NCBI RefSeq assembly: GCF_000785515.1
Contig: NZ_CP009913.1
Location: 834,001 to 898,000, forward strand
Length of the DNA stretch: 64,000 bases
Origin: Streptococcus salivarius
Lineage (GTDB): Bacteria > Bacillota > Bacilli > Lactobacillales > Streptococcaceae
Direction: 5' to 3'
Shown here: positions 39,920-49,068 of the stretch, in pieces
Position numbering within the stretch: position 1 is the stretch's first letter
How the letters are laid out: each line of letters starts with the position of its first letter
Program-made: the position numbers and the translations under genes
The notes under the pieces: generated by a model
What the model was told of the DNA's origin: nothing
What the model saw: only the letters and a program-made list of their open reading frames with translations
Databases searched by the model: none

Positions 39920-40881
39920 AGCGTTTCGTAAATTTCTTTAAAAACGATCGTTTATGGCAGATGCTAGTTGCTCTCTTCTTTGCTGTGGTACTCTTTTTCA
40001 CGGCATGGTCGGGAAATACGCAAAATAAAAACAATAGTTCAAGTGCATCTAATACCTTTACACAAACCGTTGAGTCGGTTCCTGTGGATATTAAATATGA
40101 TAGTGATAAATACTTTATCAGTGGTTATTCCTATGATGCCGAAGTCTATTTGACAGCGACAACACAGCTGGCTTTAACGACTGAGACAAGTAGTGATACG
40201 CGTCACTTTAAATTAGTTGCTGATTTGTCGAATCTGGGTCAAGGAACCAGTCGAGTACCTATTCAGGTTAAGGATCTTCCAGCTGGAATGTCTGCGCAAG
40301 TATCGCCATCAACCTTGACAGCGACTATTGGTAAAAAAGCCAGCAAGACCTTTGACGTCGTAGCTAACATCACATCAGATAAGTTAGCAAATGGCTATGA
40401 AGTTAAAAAAGTTAGCCTGGATGCAACCAAGGTAGAGGTGACTTCGAGTGAAGATATCATTAACCAGATTGATCATGTTCAAGCAGTATTGGAAGGCGAT
40501 TCCAACCTGTCTGAAGATTATGATGGGAACTTGGTCCTTCAAGCAGTTTCGACAAATGGAACAGTCCTAGCAAGTTCAATCTCACCAGCTAAGGTGCATG
40601 CCAAGATTAGTTTGCGAAAATTAAGCAAATCTGTTCCTGTTAAGGTCGAACTGACTGGAGATAAGGCTAGCAATGTGTCTAGTATCAGCTATAGCTTTAA
40701 TCGTGGACATGTGACTATTGTTGGTAGCCAAGAAGCTATGGATAAGATTGATAGCATTACAGTCCCTGTGGACATTAGCCAAGTGACTAAGGACACTTCA
40801 AAAACAATAGACCTTAAGGCAGAAGGTGTTACGGTTCAGCCTGGCACTGTTAAGGTTAACTTAAAAGTCACGCAAAAATAG
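39916..40881 (+). CDS. cdaR: CdaR, YbbR-domain regulator of CdaA
   Basis: Membrane-anchored protein of 321 residues: one N-terminal membrane helix (LVALFFAVVLFFTAW, about residues 17-33) and then extracellular YbbR domains, seen as repeated VPVDIKYDSDKYFISGY-like beta modules (VPVDI, VPIQV, VPVKV, VPVDI). It binds CdaA and modulates its activity. It overlaps cdaA by 4 nt. The glmM gene follows after a 220-nt gap with its own leader. Confidence 0.93.
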   Translation: MKRFVNFFKNDRLWQMLVALFFAVVLFFTAWSGNTQNKNNSSSASNTFTQTVESVPVDIKYDSDKYFISGYSYDAEVYLTATTQLALTTETSSDTRHFKLVADLSNLGQGTSRVPIQVKDLPAGMSAQVSPSTLTATIGKKASKTFDVVANITSDKLANGYEVKKVSLDATKVEVTSSEDIINQIDHVQAVLEGDSNLSEDYDGNLVLQAVSTNGTVLASSISPAKVHAKISLRKLSKSVPVKVELTGDKASNVSSISYSFNRGHVTIVGSQEAMDKIDSITVPVDISQVTKDTSKTIDLKAEGVTVQPGTVKVNLKVTQK

Positions 40882-40886
40882 GGGAG

Positions 40887-40953
40887 TTACATTTTTCTCA
40901 AATTCATGTATAATGGATGGGATTGAGAGGGACTAATCTCATAAAAATGTAAC
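40887..40953 (+). repeat. Spaced inverted repeat around a promoter before glmM
   Basis: GTTACATTTTT just after the cdaR stop and AAAAATGTAAC near 40943-40953 are perfect 11-nt inverted repeats with about 45 nt between them. The spacer holds TGTATAAT (TATAAT near 40909-40914), a likely glmM promoter, and an inner GATTGAG/CTAATC-type pairing. Could be an operator or an RNA fold; function unknown. Confidence 0.55.
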
Positions 40954-41064
40954 CAATTAAAAATGTTTAAAATCAAGGGTTGAAAATATTGGCGAAATCT
41001 TATAAAGTTAGATTGTCTAGATAGATTTCACTAGATTGACTCTTGCTAAACAGCATCACAGTTT

Positions 41065-41091
41065 AAGGAGGATTTAGTGCTTAAGCACTAA
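41065..41091 (+). promoter_or_regulatory. glmM ribosome site and 18-nt palindrome before the start codon
   Basis: AAGGAGGA at 41065-41072 is the only good ribosome site, but it is 30 nt before the glmM ATG (41102). Between them lies TTAGTGCTTAAGCACTAA (41074-41091), a perfect palindrome that would fold into a hairpin and leave about 11 nt effective spacing. The same site also correctly fronts a five-codon reading frame, GTG CTT AAG CAC TAA, at 41077-41091. Confidence 0.7.
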
Positions 41092-41101
41092 TAATAGAAT
41101 T

Positions 41102-42454
41102 ATGGGTAAATATTTTGGAACAGACGGTGTTCGTGGAGAAGCAAACGTTGAACTTACGCCTGAATTGGCCTTTAAATTAGGTCGTTTTGGTGGTTATGTG
41201 CTTAGCCAACATGAGACTGGCCGTCCTAAAGTTTTTGTGGCACGTGATACACGTATCTCTGGTGAGATGTTGGAATCTGCCTTAGTAGCAGGTTTGCTCT
41301 CAGTGGGTATTGAAGTCTACAAACTTGGAGTACTTGCGACACCTGGCGTCTCATACTTGGTCCGTACGGAAAATGCAAGTGCTGGTGTTATGATTTCAGC
41401 CAGCCATAATCCAGCTCTTGATAATGGTATCAAGTTCTTTGGTGGCGATGGCTTTAAATTGGATGATGCGCGTGAAGCGGAAATTGAAGCCCTTCTCGAT
41501 GCTGCAGAAGATACGCTTCCACGCCCTTCAGCTGAGGGACTTGGAACACTTGTGGATTATCCAGAGGGTCTTCGTAAATACGAAAAATTCTTGGTGGCTA
41601 CAGGTGTTGACCTCGGTGGCATGAAAGTTGCCTTGGATGCGGCTAATGGAGCAGCTGCGGTATCTGCACGTAACATTTTCCTTGACTTGAACGCAGAAAT
41701 CTCTGTTATTGGTGACCAACCTGATGGCCTTAACATCAATGCTGGTGTTGGTTCGACACACCCAGAGCAGTTGCAAGCCTTGGTTAAAGAAACTGGCTCA
41801 GCTATTGGTCTTGCCTTTGATGGTGACAGTGACCGTCTCATCGCTGTTGATGAAAATGGCGATATTGTTGATGGTGATAAGGTGATGTATATCATTGGTA
41901 AACATTTGTCTCAAAAAGGCGAGTTGGCTAAAAATACTATTGTAACAACAGTTATGTCAAACCTTGGTTTCCACAAGGCACTTGACCGCGAAGGCATTAA
42001 CAAGGCAGTGACAGCTGTTGGTGACCGTTATGTTGTCGAAGAAATGCGTAAAAACGGCTACAACCTTGGTGGTGAACAGTCTGGACACGTTATTATCATG
42101 GATTACAACACAACAGGTGATGGTCAATTGACAGCTATCCAATTGACTAAAGTCATGGTTGAAACAGGTAAGAGCTTGTCTGAATTGGCTTCAGAAGTGA
42201 CCATCTATCCACAAAAATTGGTTAATATCCGTGTGGAAAATAGCATGAAAGATAAGGCTATGGAAGTTCCTGCAATTGCCGCTATCATTGAAAAAATGGA
42301 AGCTGAGATGGATGGAAATGGACGTATCTTGGTTCGTCCAAGTGGTACTGAACCTCTTCTTCGTGTTATGGCAGAAGCCCCAACAGATGATGAAGTGAAC
42401 TACTATGTTGATACGATTGCTGATGTTGTTCGTGCAGAAATTGGATTGGACTAA
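41102..42454 (+). CDS. glmM: Phosphoglucosamine mutase
   Basis: Converts glucosamine-6-phosphate to glucosamine-1-phosphate for UDP-GlcNAc and peptidoglycan. It has 450 residues. The phosphorylated serine is S101 in [16 protein letters not shown]; the metal loop is DGDSDRLI; the sugar-binding loop is GGEQSGH; the phosphate-binding loop is [12 protein letters not shown]. The ATG start is fixed by the family N-terminus [12 protein letters not shown]. It has an unusual leader (palindrome after the ribosome site). In other Firmicutes GlmM binds CdaA and represses it. Confidence 0.97.
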   Translation: MGKYFGTDGVRGEANVELTPELAFKLGRFGGYVLSQHETGRPKVFVARDTRISGEMLESALVAGLLSVGIEVYKLGVLATPGVSYLVRTENASAGVMISASHNPALDNGIKFFGGDGFKLDDAREAEIEALLDAAEDTLPRPSAEGLGTLVDYPEGLRKYEKFLVATGVDLGGMKVALDAANGAAAVSARNIFLDLNAEISVIGDQPDGLNINAGVGSTHPEQLQALVKETGSAIGLAFDGDSDRLIAVDENGDIVDGDKVMYIIGKHLSQKGELAKNTIVTTVMSNLGFHKALDREGINKAVTAVGDRYVVEEMRKNGYNLGGEQSGHVIIMDYNTTGDGQLTAIQLTKVMVETGKSLSELASEVTIYPQKLVNIRVENSMKDKAMEVPAIAAIIEKMEAEMDGNGRILVRPSGTEPLLRVMAEAPTDDEVNYYVDTIADVVRAEIGLD

Positions 42455-42456
42455 GT

Positions 42457-42897
42457 ATGATAGCTAAGCTCAGAGCCTTCATGGCCACCGAAGTTTTCAA
42501 GTACCTTTTCTTTGGTGTCTTGGCAACTTTGGTCTATATGGTCAGTCGTACTTTGATTTTCCAGTTTACCCAACAAGGAACACTTTCAGCAGTCTTAGCG
42601 AATGCGATTGCCATAATCTTTGCCTTTTTTACAAATGACATGTTTGTCTTTAATCAGGAAAAGACAGGTATGGTTACGCGCTTTGTTAAGTTCGTGGGTG
42701 CTCGCCTATTGACCTTGGTCTTGGATTTGGCTCTGGCCTATTTCTTGGTCGATACCTATCCAGAAATTATTGGTCAATTTGTTGGTCATAGTCATGCTTG
42801 GGTAAACGGTATCGAGAGCCTCTTCTCTCAGGTCCTTATCATTGTATTGAACTATATTATTTCTAAATTCTTCGTCTTTACAGGCGAGAAAGTATAA
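42457..42897 (+). CDS. GtrA-like membrane protein
   Basis: Small integral membrane protein of 146 residues with four hydrophobic segments, matching the GtrA/DPMS_TMD family (FKYLFFGVLATLVYMVSRT, NAIAIIFAFFTNDMFVF). Family members are thought to move or recruit lipid-linked sugars for cell-surface glycosylation. No partner glycosyltransferase is next to it. It starts 2 nt after the glmM stop with GGATTGGA-type weak ribosome site, so co-expressed with glmM. Confidence 0.85.
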   Translation: MIAKLRAFMATEVFKYLFFGVLATLVYMVSRTLIFQFTQQGTLSAVLANAIAIIFAFFTNDMFVFNQEKTGMVTRFVKFVGARLLTLVLDLALAYFLVDTYPEIIGQFVGHSHAWVNGIESLFSQVLIIVLNYIISKFFVFTGEKV

Positions 42898-42898
42898 G

Positions 42899-42955
42899 CA
42901 AAAAGGAAGTTGTTAGGAAATGTGTTAAAAGCATTTCTTACCAACCTCCTTTTTT
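42899..42955 (+). terminator. Terminator after the GtrA-like gene
   Basis: Long imperfect stem: AAAAAGGAAGTTG and GGAAATG arms pair with CATTTC and CAACCTCCTTTTT; T run at 42950-42955. Confidence 0.82.
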
Positions 42956-42963
42956 GATATAAT
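42955..42963 (+). promoter_or_regulatory. trmK promoter -10
   Basis: TGATATAAT, extended -10, directly abuts the T run of the preceding terminator. It lies 33 nt before the trmK ATG. Confidence 0.65.
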
Positions 42964-42995
42964 TGAAGAGACTTAAAAAAATAGAAAGATGAAAC

Positions 42996-43682
42996 ATGTA
43001 CGTACAATTATCTCAACGCCTTAAGGATGTAGCAACCTATGTTCCCAAAGGCGCAAAACTCTTGGATGTAGGCAGTGATCATGCCTATCTTCCGATTTAT
43101 TTACTTGAAAAAGGTCTGATTACTTCAGCTATTGCTGGAGAAGTGGTAAAAGGGCCCTATGAATCTGCTCTTGCTAATGTCTCAGCTTCTGGTTTCCAAG
43201 ATAAAATCGAGGTGCGCTTGGCTAATGGCTTGGCTGCCTTTGAGCCTGCTGATGACGTAACCACTATCACGATTTGTGGTATGGGAGGACGTCTTATTGC
43301 GGATATCCTTGATGCTGGAAAGGACAAACTTAAGGGCGTAGACCGTCTGATTTTACAACCAAATAATCGTGAAGATGATATCCGTATCTGGTTGATGCAA
43401 AATGGTTTTGAGATTATTGCAGAGTCTATCATGACTGAAAATGGCAAATACTACGAAATCATGGTGGCAGAAGCTGGTCACATGAGCCTTTCGGACAAGG
43501 AAGTGCGTTTTGGTCCTCATCTCATGAAAGACCAATCTCAGGTTTTCCAGCTCAAATGGCAACGCGAAATCAATAAATTAGAGATTGCTTTAGGATCCAT
43601 TCCACTGGCCAATCAGGCTGATCGTACAGCTATTGAAGATAAAATTCAAACCATTAAGGAGGTTTTGAATCATGTTAGCTAG
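42996..43682 (+). CDS. trmK: TrmK, tRNA (adenine22-N1)-methyltransferase
   Basis: SAM-dependent methyltransferase of 228 residues that makes m1A22 in bacterial tRNAs. Motif I is [16 protein letters not shown]; the catalytic region is [12 protein letters not shown] and [10 protein letters not shown]; a C-terminal coiled coil binds tRNA. In streptococci this protein is reported as essential. It overlaps the Nif3-like gene by 11 nt, a pair found together in most Firmicutes. Confidence 0.93.
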   Translation: MYVQLSQRLKDVATYVPKGAKLLDVGSDHAYLPIYLLEKGLITSAIAGEVVKGPYESALANVSASGFQDKIEVRLANGLAAFEPADDVTTITICGMGGRLIADILDAGKDKLKGVDRLILQPNNREDDIRIWLMQNGFEIIAESIMTENGKYYEIMVAEAGHMSLSDKEVRFGPHLMKDQSQVFQLKWQREINKLEIALGSIPLANQADRTAIEDKIQTIKEVLNHVS

Positions 43683-44460
43683 TGAACTTATTAAGACTTA
43701 TGAAGAATTTTGTCCACAGGAGCTTTCTATGGAAGGTGATGTGGTTGGCTTGCAGATTGGTAGTCTGGACAAAGAGATTCAGAAGGTCACGGTTACCTTG
43801 GATGTTCGTGAGAATACGGTAGCCGAAGCCATTGAAAAAGGTGTGGACCTCATTATTGCTAAACATGCTCCAATTTTTCGTCCAGTTAAGGATTTGGTGT
43901 CTTCGCCTGACCGAGATATTTTACTTGACCTGGTTAAGCATGATATTGCAGTCTATGTGAGTCATACTAATATTGATGTCGTTAATAATGGGCTTAATGA
44001 TTGGTTCTGTGACTTACTTGATATTAAAGACACCACTTATTTAACGCAGACTTCTGAAAATCATGGAATCGGTCGAGTAGGTGATATCGTGCCTCAGACT
44101 ATTGAAGAACTTGCTCTTAAAGTAAAAGCAGTTTTTGGTTTGGACAGTGTTCGCTTGGTTCGTTATGACCATGATAATCCTCTTGTTAGCCGTGTGGCTA
44201 TTTGTGGGGGTAGTGGTCAAGGATTTTACAAGGATGCTTTGAAAAAGGGCGCACAAGTCTTTATCACTGGTGATGTTTACTACCATACAGGGCAAGAAAT
44301 GATTACTAATGGTCTCTTGGCTATTGACCCTGGGCACCATATTGAAGCCCTCTTTATTTCAAAGATTGCTGAGAAACTTGAGGCTTGGAAACGTGAGCAT
44401 GATTGGAATGTGATCATACTTGAAAGTCAGTCCTCAACAAATCCTTTTGACCATTTGTAG
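43672..44460 (+). CDS. Nif3-like dinuclear metal-centre protein
   Basis: Protein of 262 residues in the Nif3/YqfO family, which forms hexamers with two metal ions per subunit. The metal ligands are likely in [23 protein letters not shown] and the late [11 protein letters not shown] short form without the middle PII-like domain seen in Bacillus YqfO. Likely GTP cyclohydrolase-like or hydrolase activity, unsettled. Start ATG 43672 is inside trmK with AAGGAGG 8 nt upstream, so translation is coupled. Confidence 0.9.
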   Translation: MLASELIKTYEEFCPQELSMEGDVVGLQIGSLDKEIQKVTVTLDVRENTVAEAIEKGVDLIIAKHAPIFRPVKDLVSSPDRDILLDLVKHDIAVYVSHTNIDVVNNGLNDWFCDLLDIKDTTYLTQTSENHGIGRVGDIVPQTIEELALKVKAVFGLDSVRLVRYDHDNPLVSRVAICGGSGQGFYKDALKKGAQVFITGDVYYHTGQEMITNGLLAIDPGHHIEALFISKIAEKLEAWKREHDWNVIILESQSSTNPFDHL

Positions 44461-44472
44461 GAGGATGTGTCT

Positions 44473-45300
44473 GTGACTTGGCTTCTACATCAAAATGTGG
44501 TCTTTTTGGCCTTGCTTGCTGGTCTTTTTACTTGGGGCTGTACCATTGTCGGCTCGGCCATTGTTTTCTTCTTCAAGAATATTAGTCGTAAATTATTAGA
44601 TATCATGATGGGCTTTGCAGCTGGTGTCATGATTGCGGCCTCTTTTTGGTCACTTTTGGATCCCTCTTTAACTTATGCGACTCAAAATGGCTATGGGAAA
44701 TGGTCCTGGTTTCCTGCAGCAGCTGGCTTCTTGCTTGGTGGTGTTGCCCTTCGTTTGATTGATGCTGTCGTTCCACATTTGCATTTGGGAAATGACATCT
44801 CAAAAGCAGAAGGGATTCAACCTCGTAAGAAAAAGTTGTCCAAGACAGCCCTGCTCTTTTTGGCTATCACGATTCATAATTTTCCAGAGGGATTGGCGGT
44901 TGGTGTTACCTTTGGTGCCCTAGCTGGTGGGAATATGACACTTGCTGGTCTTATGGGAGCCATTGGCCTAGCTATCGGTATTGGTTTGCAGAATGTCCCT
45001 GAAGGTGCAGCCCTCTCTATTCCCATTCGAGCAGATGGAAAATCTCGTATCAAGGCCTTTTATTGGGGATCTATGTCAGCCATCGTGGAGCCTATAGGGG
45101 CTGTTATGGGAGCTGCTCTTGTCATGTGGATGATGGCGATTATTCCTTATGCTTTGGCTTTTGCGGCAGGTGCCATGATCTTTGTGGTAACGGAGGAATT
45201 GATTCCTGAATCACAAACCAATGGTAATACTGACGTCGCAACCTTGGGGCTCATGGTTGGCTTTGTTGTTATGATGGTCATGGACGTGGCCTTAGGTTAA
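44473..45300 (+). CDS. ZIP-family metal transporter
   Basis: Membrane protein of about 275 residues with eight hydrophobic segments, family ZIP (zinc/iron permease; GufA/ZupT-like). Motifs HNFPEGLAVG and QNVPEGAAL in helices 4 and 5 form the metal-binding centre. I choose GTG 44473 (MTWLLHQNV) because AGGAGG ends 8 nt upstream; the GTG at 44467 sits on top of the ribosome site. Probably imports zinc or another divalent metal into the cell. The gene follows the Nif3-like gene by 12 nt and may be co-transcribed with it. Confidence 0.9.
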   Translation: MTWLLHQNVVFLALLAGLFTWGCTIVGSAIVFFFKNISRKLLDIMMGFAAGVMIAASFWSLLDPSLTYATQNGYGKWSWFPAAAGFLLGGVALRLIDAVVPHLHLGNDISKAEGIQPRKKKLSKTALLFLAITIHNFPEGLAVGVTFGALAGGNMTLAGLMGAIGLAIGIGLQNVPEGAALSIPIRADGKSRIKAFYWGSMSAIVEPIGAVMGAALVMWMMAIIPYALAFAAGAMIFVVTEELIPESQTNGNTDVATLGLMVGFVVMMVMDVALG

Positions 45301-45307
45301 AAATACT

Positions 45308-45346
45308 AAAGAGCTGTGCCTATTGATATAGGACTCAGCTCTTTTC
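45308..45346 (+). terminator. Terminator after the ZIP transporter gene
   Basis: AAAGAGCTG ... CAGCTCTTTT stem with an inner CCTAT/ATAGG pairing and T run. Confidence 0.85.
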
Positions 45347-45364
45347 AAATAGATGGAGTAAAAA

Positions 45365-46453
45365 ATGAAAATTGCAATTGTTGGTGCAGGTATCGTCGGC
45401 TCAACGGCTGCCTACTACTTATCAAAAGAAAAAGACGTAGAGGTTACAGTATTTGATCATGGTCTTGGGCAAGCAACCAAGGCGGCAGCAGGGATTATCA
45501 GCCCCTGGTTTTCCAAGCGTCGTAATAAGGCCTGGTATCGAATGGCCCGTTTGGGAGCCGATTTTTACCAAGATTTAGTTTCAGATCTTGAAAATGATGG
45601 TTATGACACGAGCTTCTATGATCAGTCTGGTGTAGCCCTTCTCAAGAAAGATGATAGTAAGTTGGACGGTTTGTATCAGCATGCAGAAACTAGGCTAGAA
45701 GAATCACCCATTATTGGTGAACTCTCTATAAAAAATGCTGTCGACCTCCCGGAATTTACTGGATTTGACCGTTATCTCTATGCTTCTGGAGGTGCCAGAG
45801 TGGAGGGTGCAGAATTAACAGCGACTTTGATTGAGGCCTCTAGTTTTGAAAAGGTAGAGGGTCTAGTCACACTATCTCCTCTTGATAATGGCACTTACGA
45901 GATTAATGGGCAAACTTTTGACAAGGTCATTCTCTCTTGTGGTGCCTGGCTAGGTCAAACGCTTGAACCCCTTGGTTTTGAAGTAGATGTTCGCCCCCAA
46001 AAGGGGCAATTGCGTGACTATTTCTTTGAGGGCCTGGATACTGGTAGATTACCTGTTCTGATGCCAGAGGGCGAATTGGATGTCATTCCTTTTGCTGGTG
46101 GAAAGATTTCGGTAGGGGCCAGCCATGAAAATGACCAAGGCTTTGATTTGACAGTTGATGAGACTGTACTTGCAAGTCTGGAGGAAGAGGCTAAGACCTA
46201 TTTCCCTGACTTAAGTACGGCTAAGTCCATCTCAGAACGTGTGGGAACTAGAGCCTACACGAGTGATTTCTCACCTTTCTTTGGAGAAGTTCCAGAACTT
46301 GAGGGTGTCTTTGTCGCCTCAGGTTTAGGATCTTCAGGGCTTACGACGGGGCCACTGATTGGAAAAAATCTGGTTGATTTGGCCATGAACCGACCTGGTA
46401 GTTTGGACAGTGCAGACTATCCAGTGGCTCAGTACGTTAAGAAAAAAGACTAA
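45365..46453 (+). CDS. FAD-dependent oxidoreductase (DadA/glycine oxidase family)
   Basis: Flavoprotein of 362 residues. The N-terminal dinucleotide fold is IAIVGAGIVGSTAAYYLS; the FAD-binding middle shows GLGQATKAAAGIISPW. The C-terminal part has GTRAYTSDFSPFFGEVPEL and GLGSSGLTTGPLIGK. Likely oxidises an amino acid or amine such as a D-amino acid or glycine; the substrate cannot be set from sequence. Single gene between two terminators; ATG is preceded by a weak GATGGAG ribosome site. Confidence 0.9.
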   Translation: MKIAIVGAGIVGSTAAYYLSKEKDVEVTVFDHGLGQATKAAAGIISPWFSKRRNKAWYRMARLGADFYQDLVSDLENDGYDTSFYDQSGVALLKKDDSKLDGLYQHAETRLEESPIIGELSIKNAVDLPEFTGFDRYLYASGGARVEGAELTATLIEASSFEKVEGLVTLSPLDNGTYEINGQTFDKVILSCGAWLGQTLEPLGFEVDVRPQKGQLRDYFFEGLDTGRLPVLMPEGELDVIPFAGGKISVGASHENDQGFDLTVDETVLASLEEEAKTYFPDLSTAKSISERVGTRAYTSDFSPFFGEVPELEGVFVASGLGSSGLTTGPLIGKNLVDLAMNRPGSLDSADYPVAQYVKKKD

Positions 46454-46486
46454 TAGTATTAAAGCCCTCCAATATATTGAAATTTA

Positions 46487-46541
46487 TGAATCAGTTAGCT
46501 ATTTCTCTTTATTGAGGGATGCTAGCTGATTCTTTTTTTTA
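46487..46541 (+). terminator. Terminator after the FAD oxidoreductase gene
   Basis: GAATCAGTTAGC and GCTAGCTGATTC arms around a long loop, then T8. Confidence 0.85.
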
Positions 46542-46640
46542 TTAGAGCTCATCATATCTATTTCTTATTTAATTAGAAGATGATAAAATAGTAACTGTTC
46601 ATCGATTGTAGGTGAATACTAATAAAAAAGGGGAGGGACT

Positions 46641-47987
46641 ATGTTCCAAAAAGTTAAAGTATATGTGACAGTCATTGTTACTTTGCTAGCCATCAGTTTA
46701 GGCCTGTCTGTCAAAGCAGGGGCAGCAGAAGACTTGGCTGTGACAAAGACAAGTATTGTTCTAGAAAGTTATGAGTTTGGACCGGCTGTAACCAAAGTCA
46801 TTTTTGAATTTAATCAGAAGGTCACGCCAGAGGTTGTTCACAGCTCAACTCAGGTTACAACAGCAGGGGTCAGTCGTCAGGTAACGAACTCTTATGTGTC
46901 TGATGATCGGGGGCATGTGGTCTATTATGACAACAGTAAGTACGTGACGCTTGAATTGAGCCTGCCGTCTTATAATCGCTACAACATGGGTGGGAATGCT
47001 GAACCTATGTATTTTAACCTTTCTACTTGGACCAATCAATGGCTGGAAAGTTATATGGTGTCGATGAAAGATTTGTCAGTAGTGGCAGAGGGTAGTAGTC
47101 AGTCACAGATGGTTTCATCTGAGCAAGATGCCATCAACAATCGTTTGATGCCAACGACGGAAGTTTTCGACGAGCGAGGACAGGTAGGTAACATGCAGTA
47201 TGCGGCTTATAGTGCCCAGACCGGTACGGGAAATAGCACCAAACCATTGATAGTCTGGTTACACGGCATTGGTGAAAGAGGGACAGACATGAATATTCCG
47301 CTTCTTTCAAATGACGTCTATGCGCTTACCCAGCCTGAGATTCAAGGCCATTTCTTAACAACTGGTGATCAGGCGCGTGGGGTTAATGTTTTAGCTGTTC
47401 AAACCCAGACACCTTGGGGGTCAGATAATGCAGCCCAACTCAAAGAGACCATTGATACCTACCTAGCTAATCACCCTGAGGTAGATAAGGGACGAATCTA
47501 TCTTGCGGGAGTTTCAAATGGTGGTGGTATGGTTTTGACCATGGGAGCAACCTATCCAGATTATTTTGCAGCACTCGTTCCAATTGCAGCGCCACTAACT
47601 GTTGACCAATCTGGAATTGATAAACTGAAGAACCAGCCTATGTGGTTGATTCACACAAAGGCAGACGCAACAGTACAACCAGAAAATAGTGTCTTGCCTT
47701 TATATAAGAGCTTGATTACCTCTGGAGCTACTAACAAGTGGTTCTCATATTTTGAAACAGCTACTGGGACTGATCTTCCTGGGACAGAGTATGATGGGCA
47801 TTGGGCTTGGATTTATTTCTTCCATGACCAGGTGATTGGCGTTCAGCATCCTGAAAATACGAAAAATTGGGATGGTTACAGTGGTATGGTAGCCACTGAT
47901 CCAACCAATGGAGGTGGCTCTCGTGCCAGTGTCAATGGACAAACTTATAACAGTATCTTTGACTGGATGAGTGCACAACGACACTAA
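46641..47987 (+). CDS. Secreted esterase/peptidase-like protein with N-terminal beta domain
   Basis: Protein of 448 residues. A signal peptide is visible at residues 1-29 (hydrophobic VTVIVTLLAISLGLSV, cleavage likely after KAGAA). No cell-wall anchor, so it is exported, likely free or loosely attached. Residues 35-150 form an Ig-like beta domain. The C-terminal alpha/beta hydrolase of the PHB-depolymerase/prolyl-oligopeptidase-related type shows WLHGIGERGTD (oxyanion), GVSNGGG (nucleophile elbow), an aspartate near HTKADATVQ and histidine in YDGHWAWIYFF. Ribosome site GGGGAGGG. Substrate unknown; similar streptococcal and lactobacillal proteins are annotated as esterases or phospholipase-like. 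Confidence 0.85.
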   Translation: MFQKVKVYVTVIVTLLAISLGLSVKAGAAEDLAVTKTSIVLESYEFGPAVTKVIFEFNQKVTPEVVHSSTQVTTAGVSRQVTNSYVSDDRGHVVYYDNSKYVTLELSLPSYNRYNMGGNAEPMYFNLSTWTNQWLESYMVSMKDLSVVAEGSSQSQMVSSEQDAINNRLMPTTEVFDERGQVGNMQYAAYSAQTGTGNSTKPLIVWLHGIGERGTDMNIPLLSNDVYALTQPEIQGHFLTTGDQARGVNVLAVQTQTPWGSDNAAQLKETIDTYLANHPEVDKGRIYLAGVSNGGGMVLTMGATYPDYFAALVPIAAPLTVDQSGIDKLKNQPMWLIHTKADATVQPENSVLPLYKSLITSGATNKWFSYFETATGTDLPGTEYDGHWAWIYFFHDQVIGVQHPENTKNWDGYSGMVATDPTNGGGSRASVNGQTYNSIFDWMSAQRH

Positions 47988-48042
47988 GAGGATGATAATC
48001 ACGCTCCCCAAGGGGAATATTGCGAGATATTATCTTCAATCG

Positions 48043-48070
48043 AAGGGGTTTCAAGTGAAATCCTTTTTTG
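48043..48070 (+). terminator. Terminator after the secreted esterase gene
   Basis: AAGGGGTTTC-AAGT-GAAATCCTTTTTT with G-U pairs and T run. Confidence 0.75.
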
Positions 48071-48075
48071 ATTGC

Positions 48076-48108
48076 ATTAAGAAAATGGACACTTGTGATT
48101 TTCTTAAT
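48076..48108. repeat. Perfect 11-bp inverted repeat upstream of rfbA
   Basis: ATTAAGAAAAT (48076-48086) and ATTTTCTTAAT (48098-48108), 11-nt spacer GGACACTTGTG. It lies 26 nt before the rfbA -35. There is no T run after it, so an operator or RNA fold rather than a terminator is possible; unknown. Confidence 0.6.
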
Positions 48109-48134
48109 GAAAGCTTAAGAACATAGGGTTTACC

Positions 48135-48163
48135 GTGACAAGAGGGCTGAAAAATGCTAAAAT
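48135..48163 (+). promoter_or_regulatory. rfbA promoter
   Basis: GTGACA (48135-48140), 17-nt spacer, TAAAAT (48158-48163) with TGC before it (extended -10). Confidence 0.75.
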
Positions 48164-48198
48164 ATAGGTAATATATTAGAGAAAAAAGGAGCCTTCTT

Positions 48199-49068
48199 AT
48201 GAAAGGTATTATTCTTGCAGGCGGTTCAGGGACACGTTTGTATCCATTGACACGTGCTGCATCAAAACAACTGATGCCGATTTACGATAAACCAATGATT
48301 TACTATCCACTTTCAACGCTTATGTTGGCTGGTATTAAGGAAATCCTCATCATCTCAACGCCACAGGACCTTCCACGTTTTGAAGAGCTCCTTGGTGATG
48401 GTTCTGAGTTCGGTATTTCACTTTCTTATGCAGTACAACCAAGTCCAGATGGATTGGCTCAAGCCTTTATCATTGGTGAAGACTTTATTGGTGACGATAG
48501 TGTTGCACTTGTCCTTGGGGATAATATTTTCCATGGCAATGGTCTTTCTGCCATGCTTCAACGTGCTGAAGCTAAGGAAAAAGGCGCTACAGTCTTTGGT
48601 TATCAAGTTAAGGACCCAGAACGTTTTGGAGTTGTTGAGTTTGACGACAATATGAATGCCATCTCTATCGAGGAAAAACCTGAGCATCCAAAATCAAACT
48701 TTGCTGTAACTGGTCTTTATTTCTATGACAATGATGTTGTGGAAATTGCCAAAAATATCAAGCCAAGCCCTCGTGGCGAACTTGAAATCACGGATGTTAA
48801 CAAGGATTACCTAGAACGTGGAGACCTCTCTGTTGAGCTTATGGGACGTGGCTTTGCTTGGTTGGATACAGGCACTCACGAAAGTCTCTTGCAAGCTGCT
48901 CAGTACATCGAGACAGTTCAACGTTTGCAAAATGTCCAAGTAGCTAACCTTGAAGAGATTGCCTATCGCATGGGTTATATCACTAAAGAACAGGTTCTTG
49001 AATTGGCACAACCACTTAAGAAAAACGAATACGGACAATATTTGCTCCGTTTGATTGGAGAAGCATAA
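48199..49068 (+). CDS. rfbA: Glucose-1-phosphate thymidylyltransferase
   Basis: First step of dTDP-L-rhamnose synthesis, glucose-1-P and dTTP to dTDP-glucose. The 289-residue protein shows the nucleotide loop [11 protein letters not shown] (residues 8-18) with [13 protein letters not shown], the DNIFHGNGL metal segment, and the [17 protein letters not shown] block. Also named rmlA. It is joined to rfbC by a 1-nt stop/start overlap. Rhamnose goes to wall polysaccharide in streptococci. Confidence 0.98.
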   Translation: MKGIILAGGSGTRLYPLTRAASKQLMPIYDKPMIYYPLSTLMLAGIKEILIISTPQDLPRFEELLGDGSEFGISLSYAVQPSPDGLAQAFIIGEDFIGDDSVALVLGDNIFHGNGLSAMLQRAEAKEKGATVFGYQVKDPERFGVVEFDDNMNAISIEEKPEHPKSNFAVTGLYFYDNDVVEIAKNIKPSPRGELEITDVNKDYLERGDLSVELMGRGFAWLDTGTHESLLQAAQYIETVQRLQNVQVANLEEIAYRMGYITKEQVLELAQPLKKNEYGQYLLRLIGEA

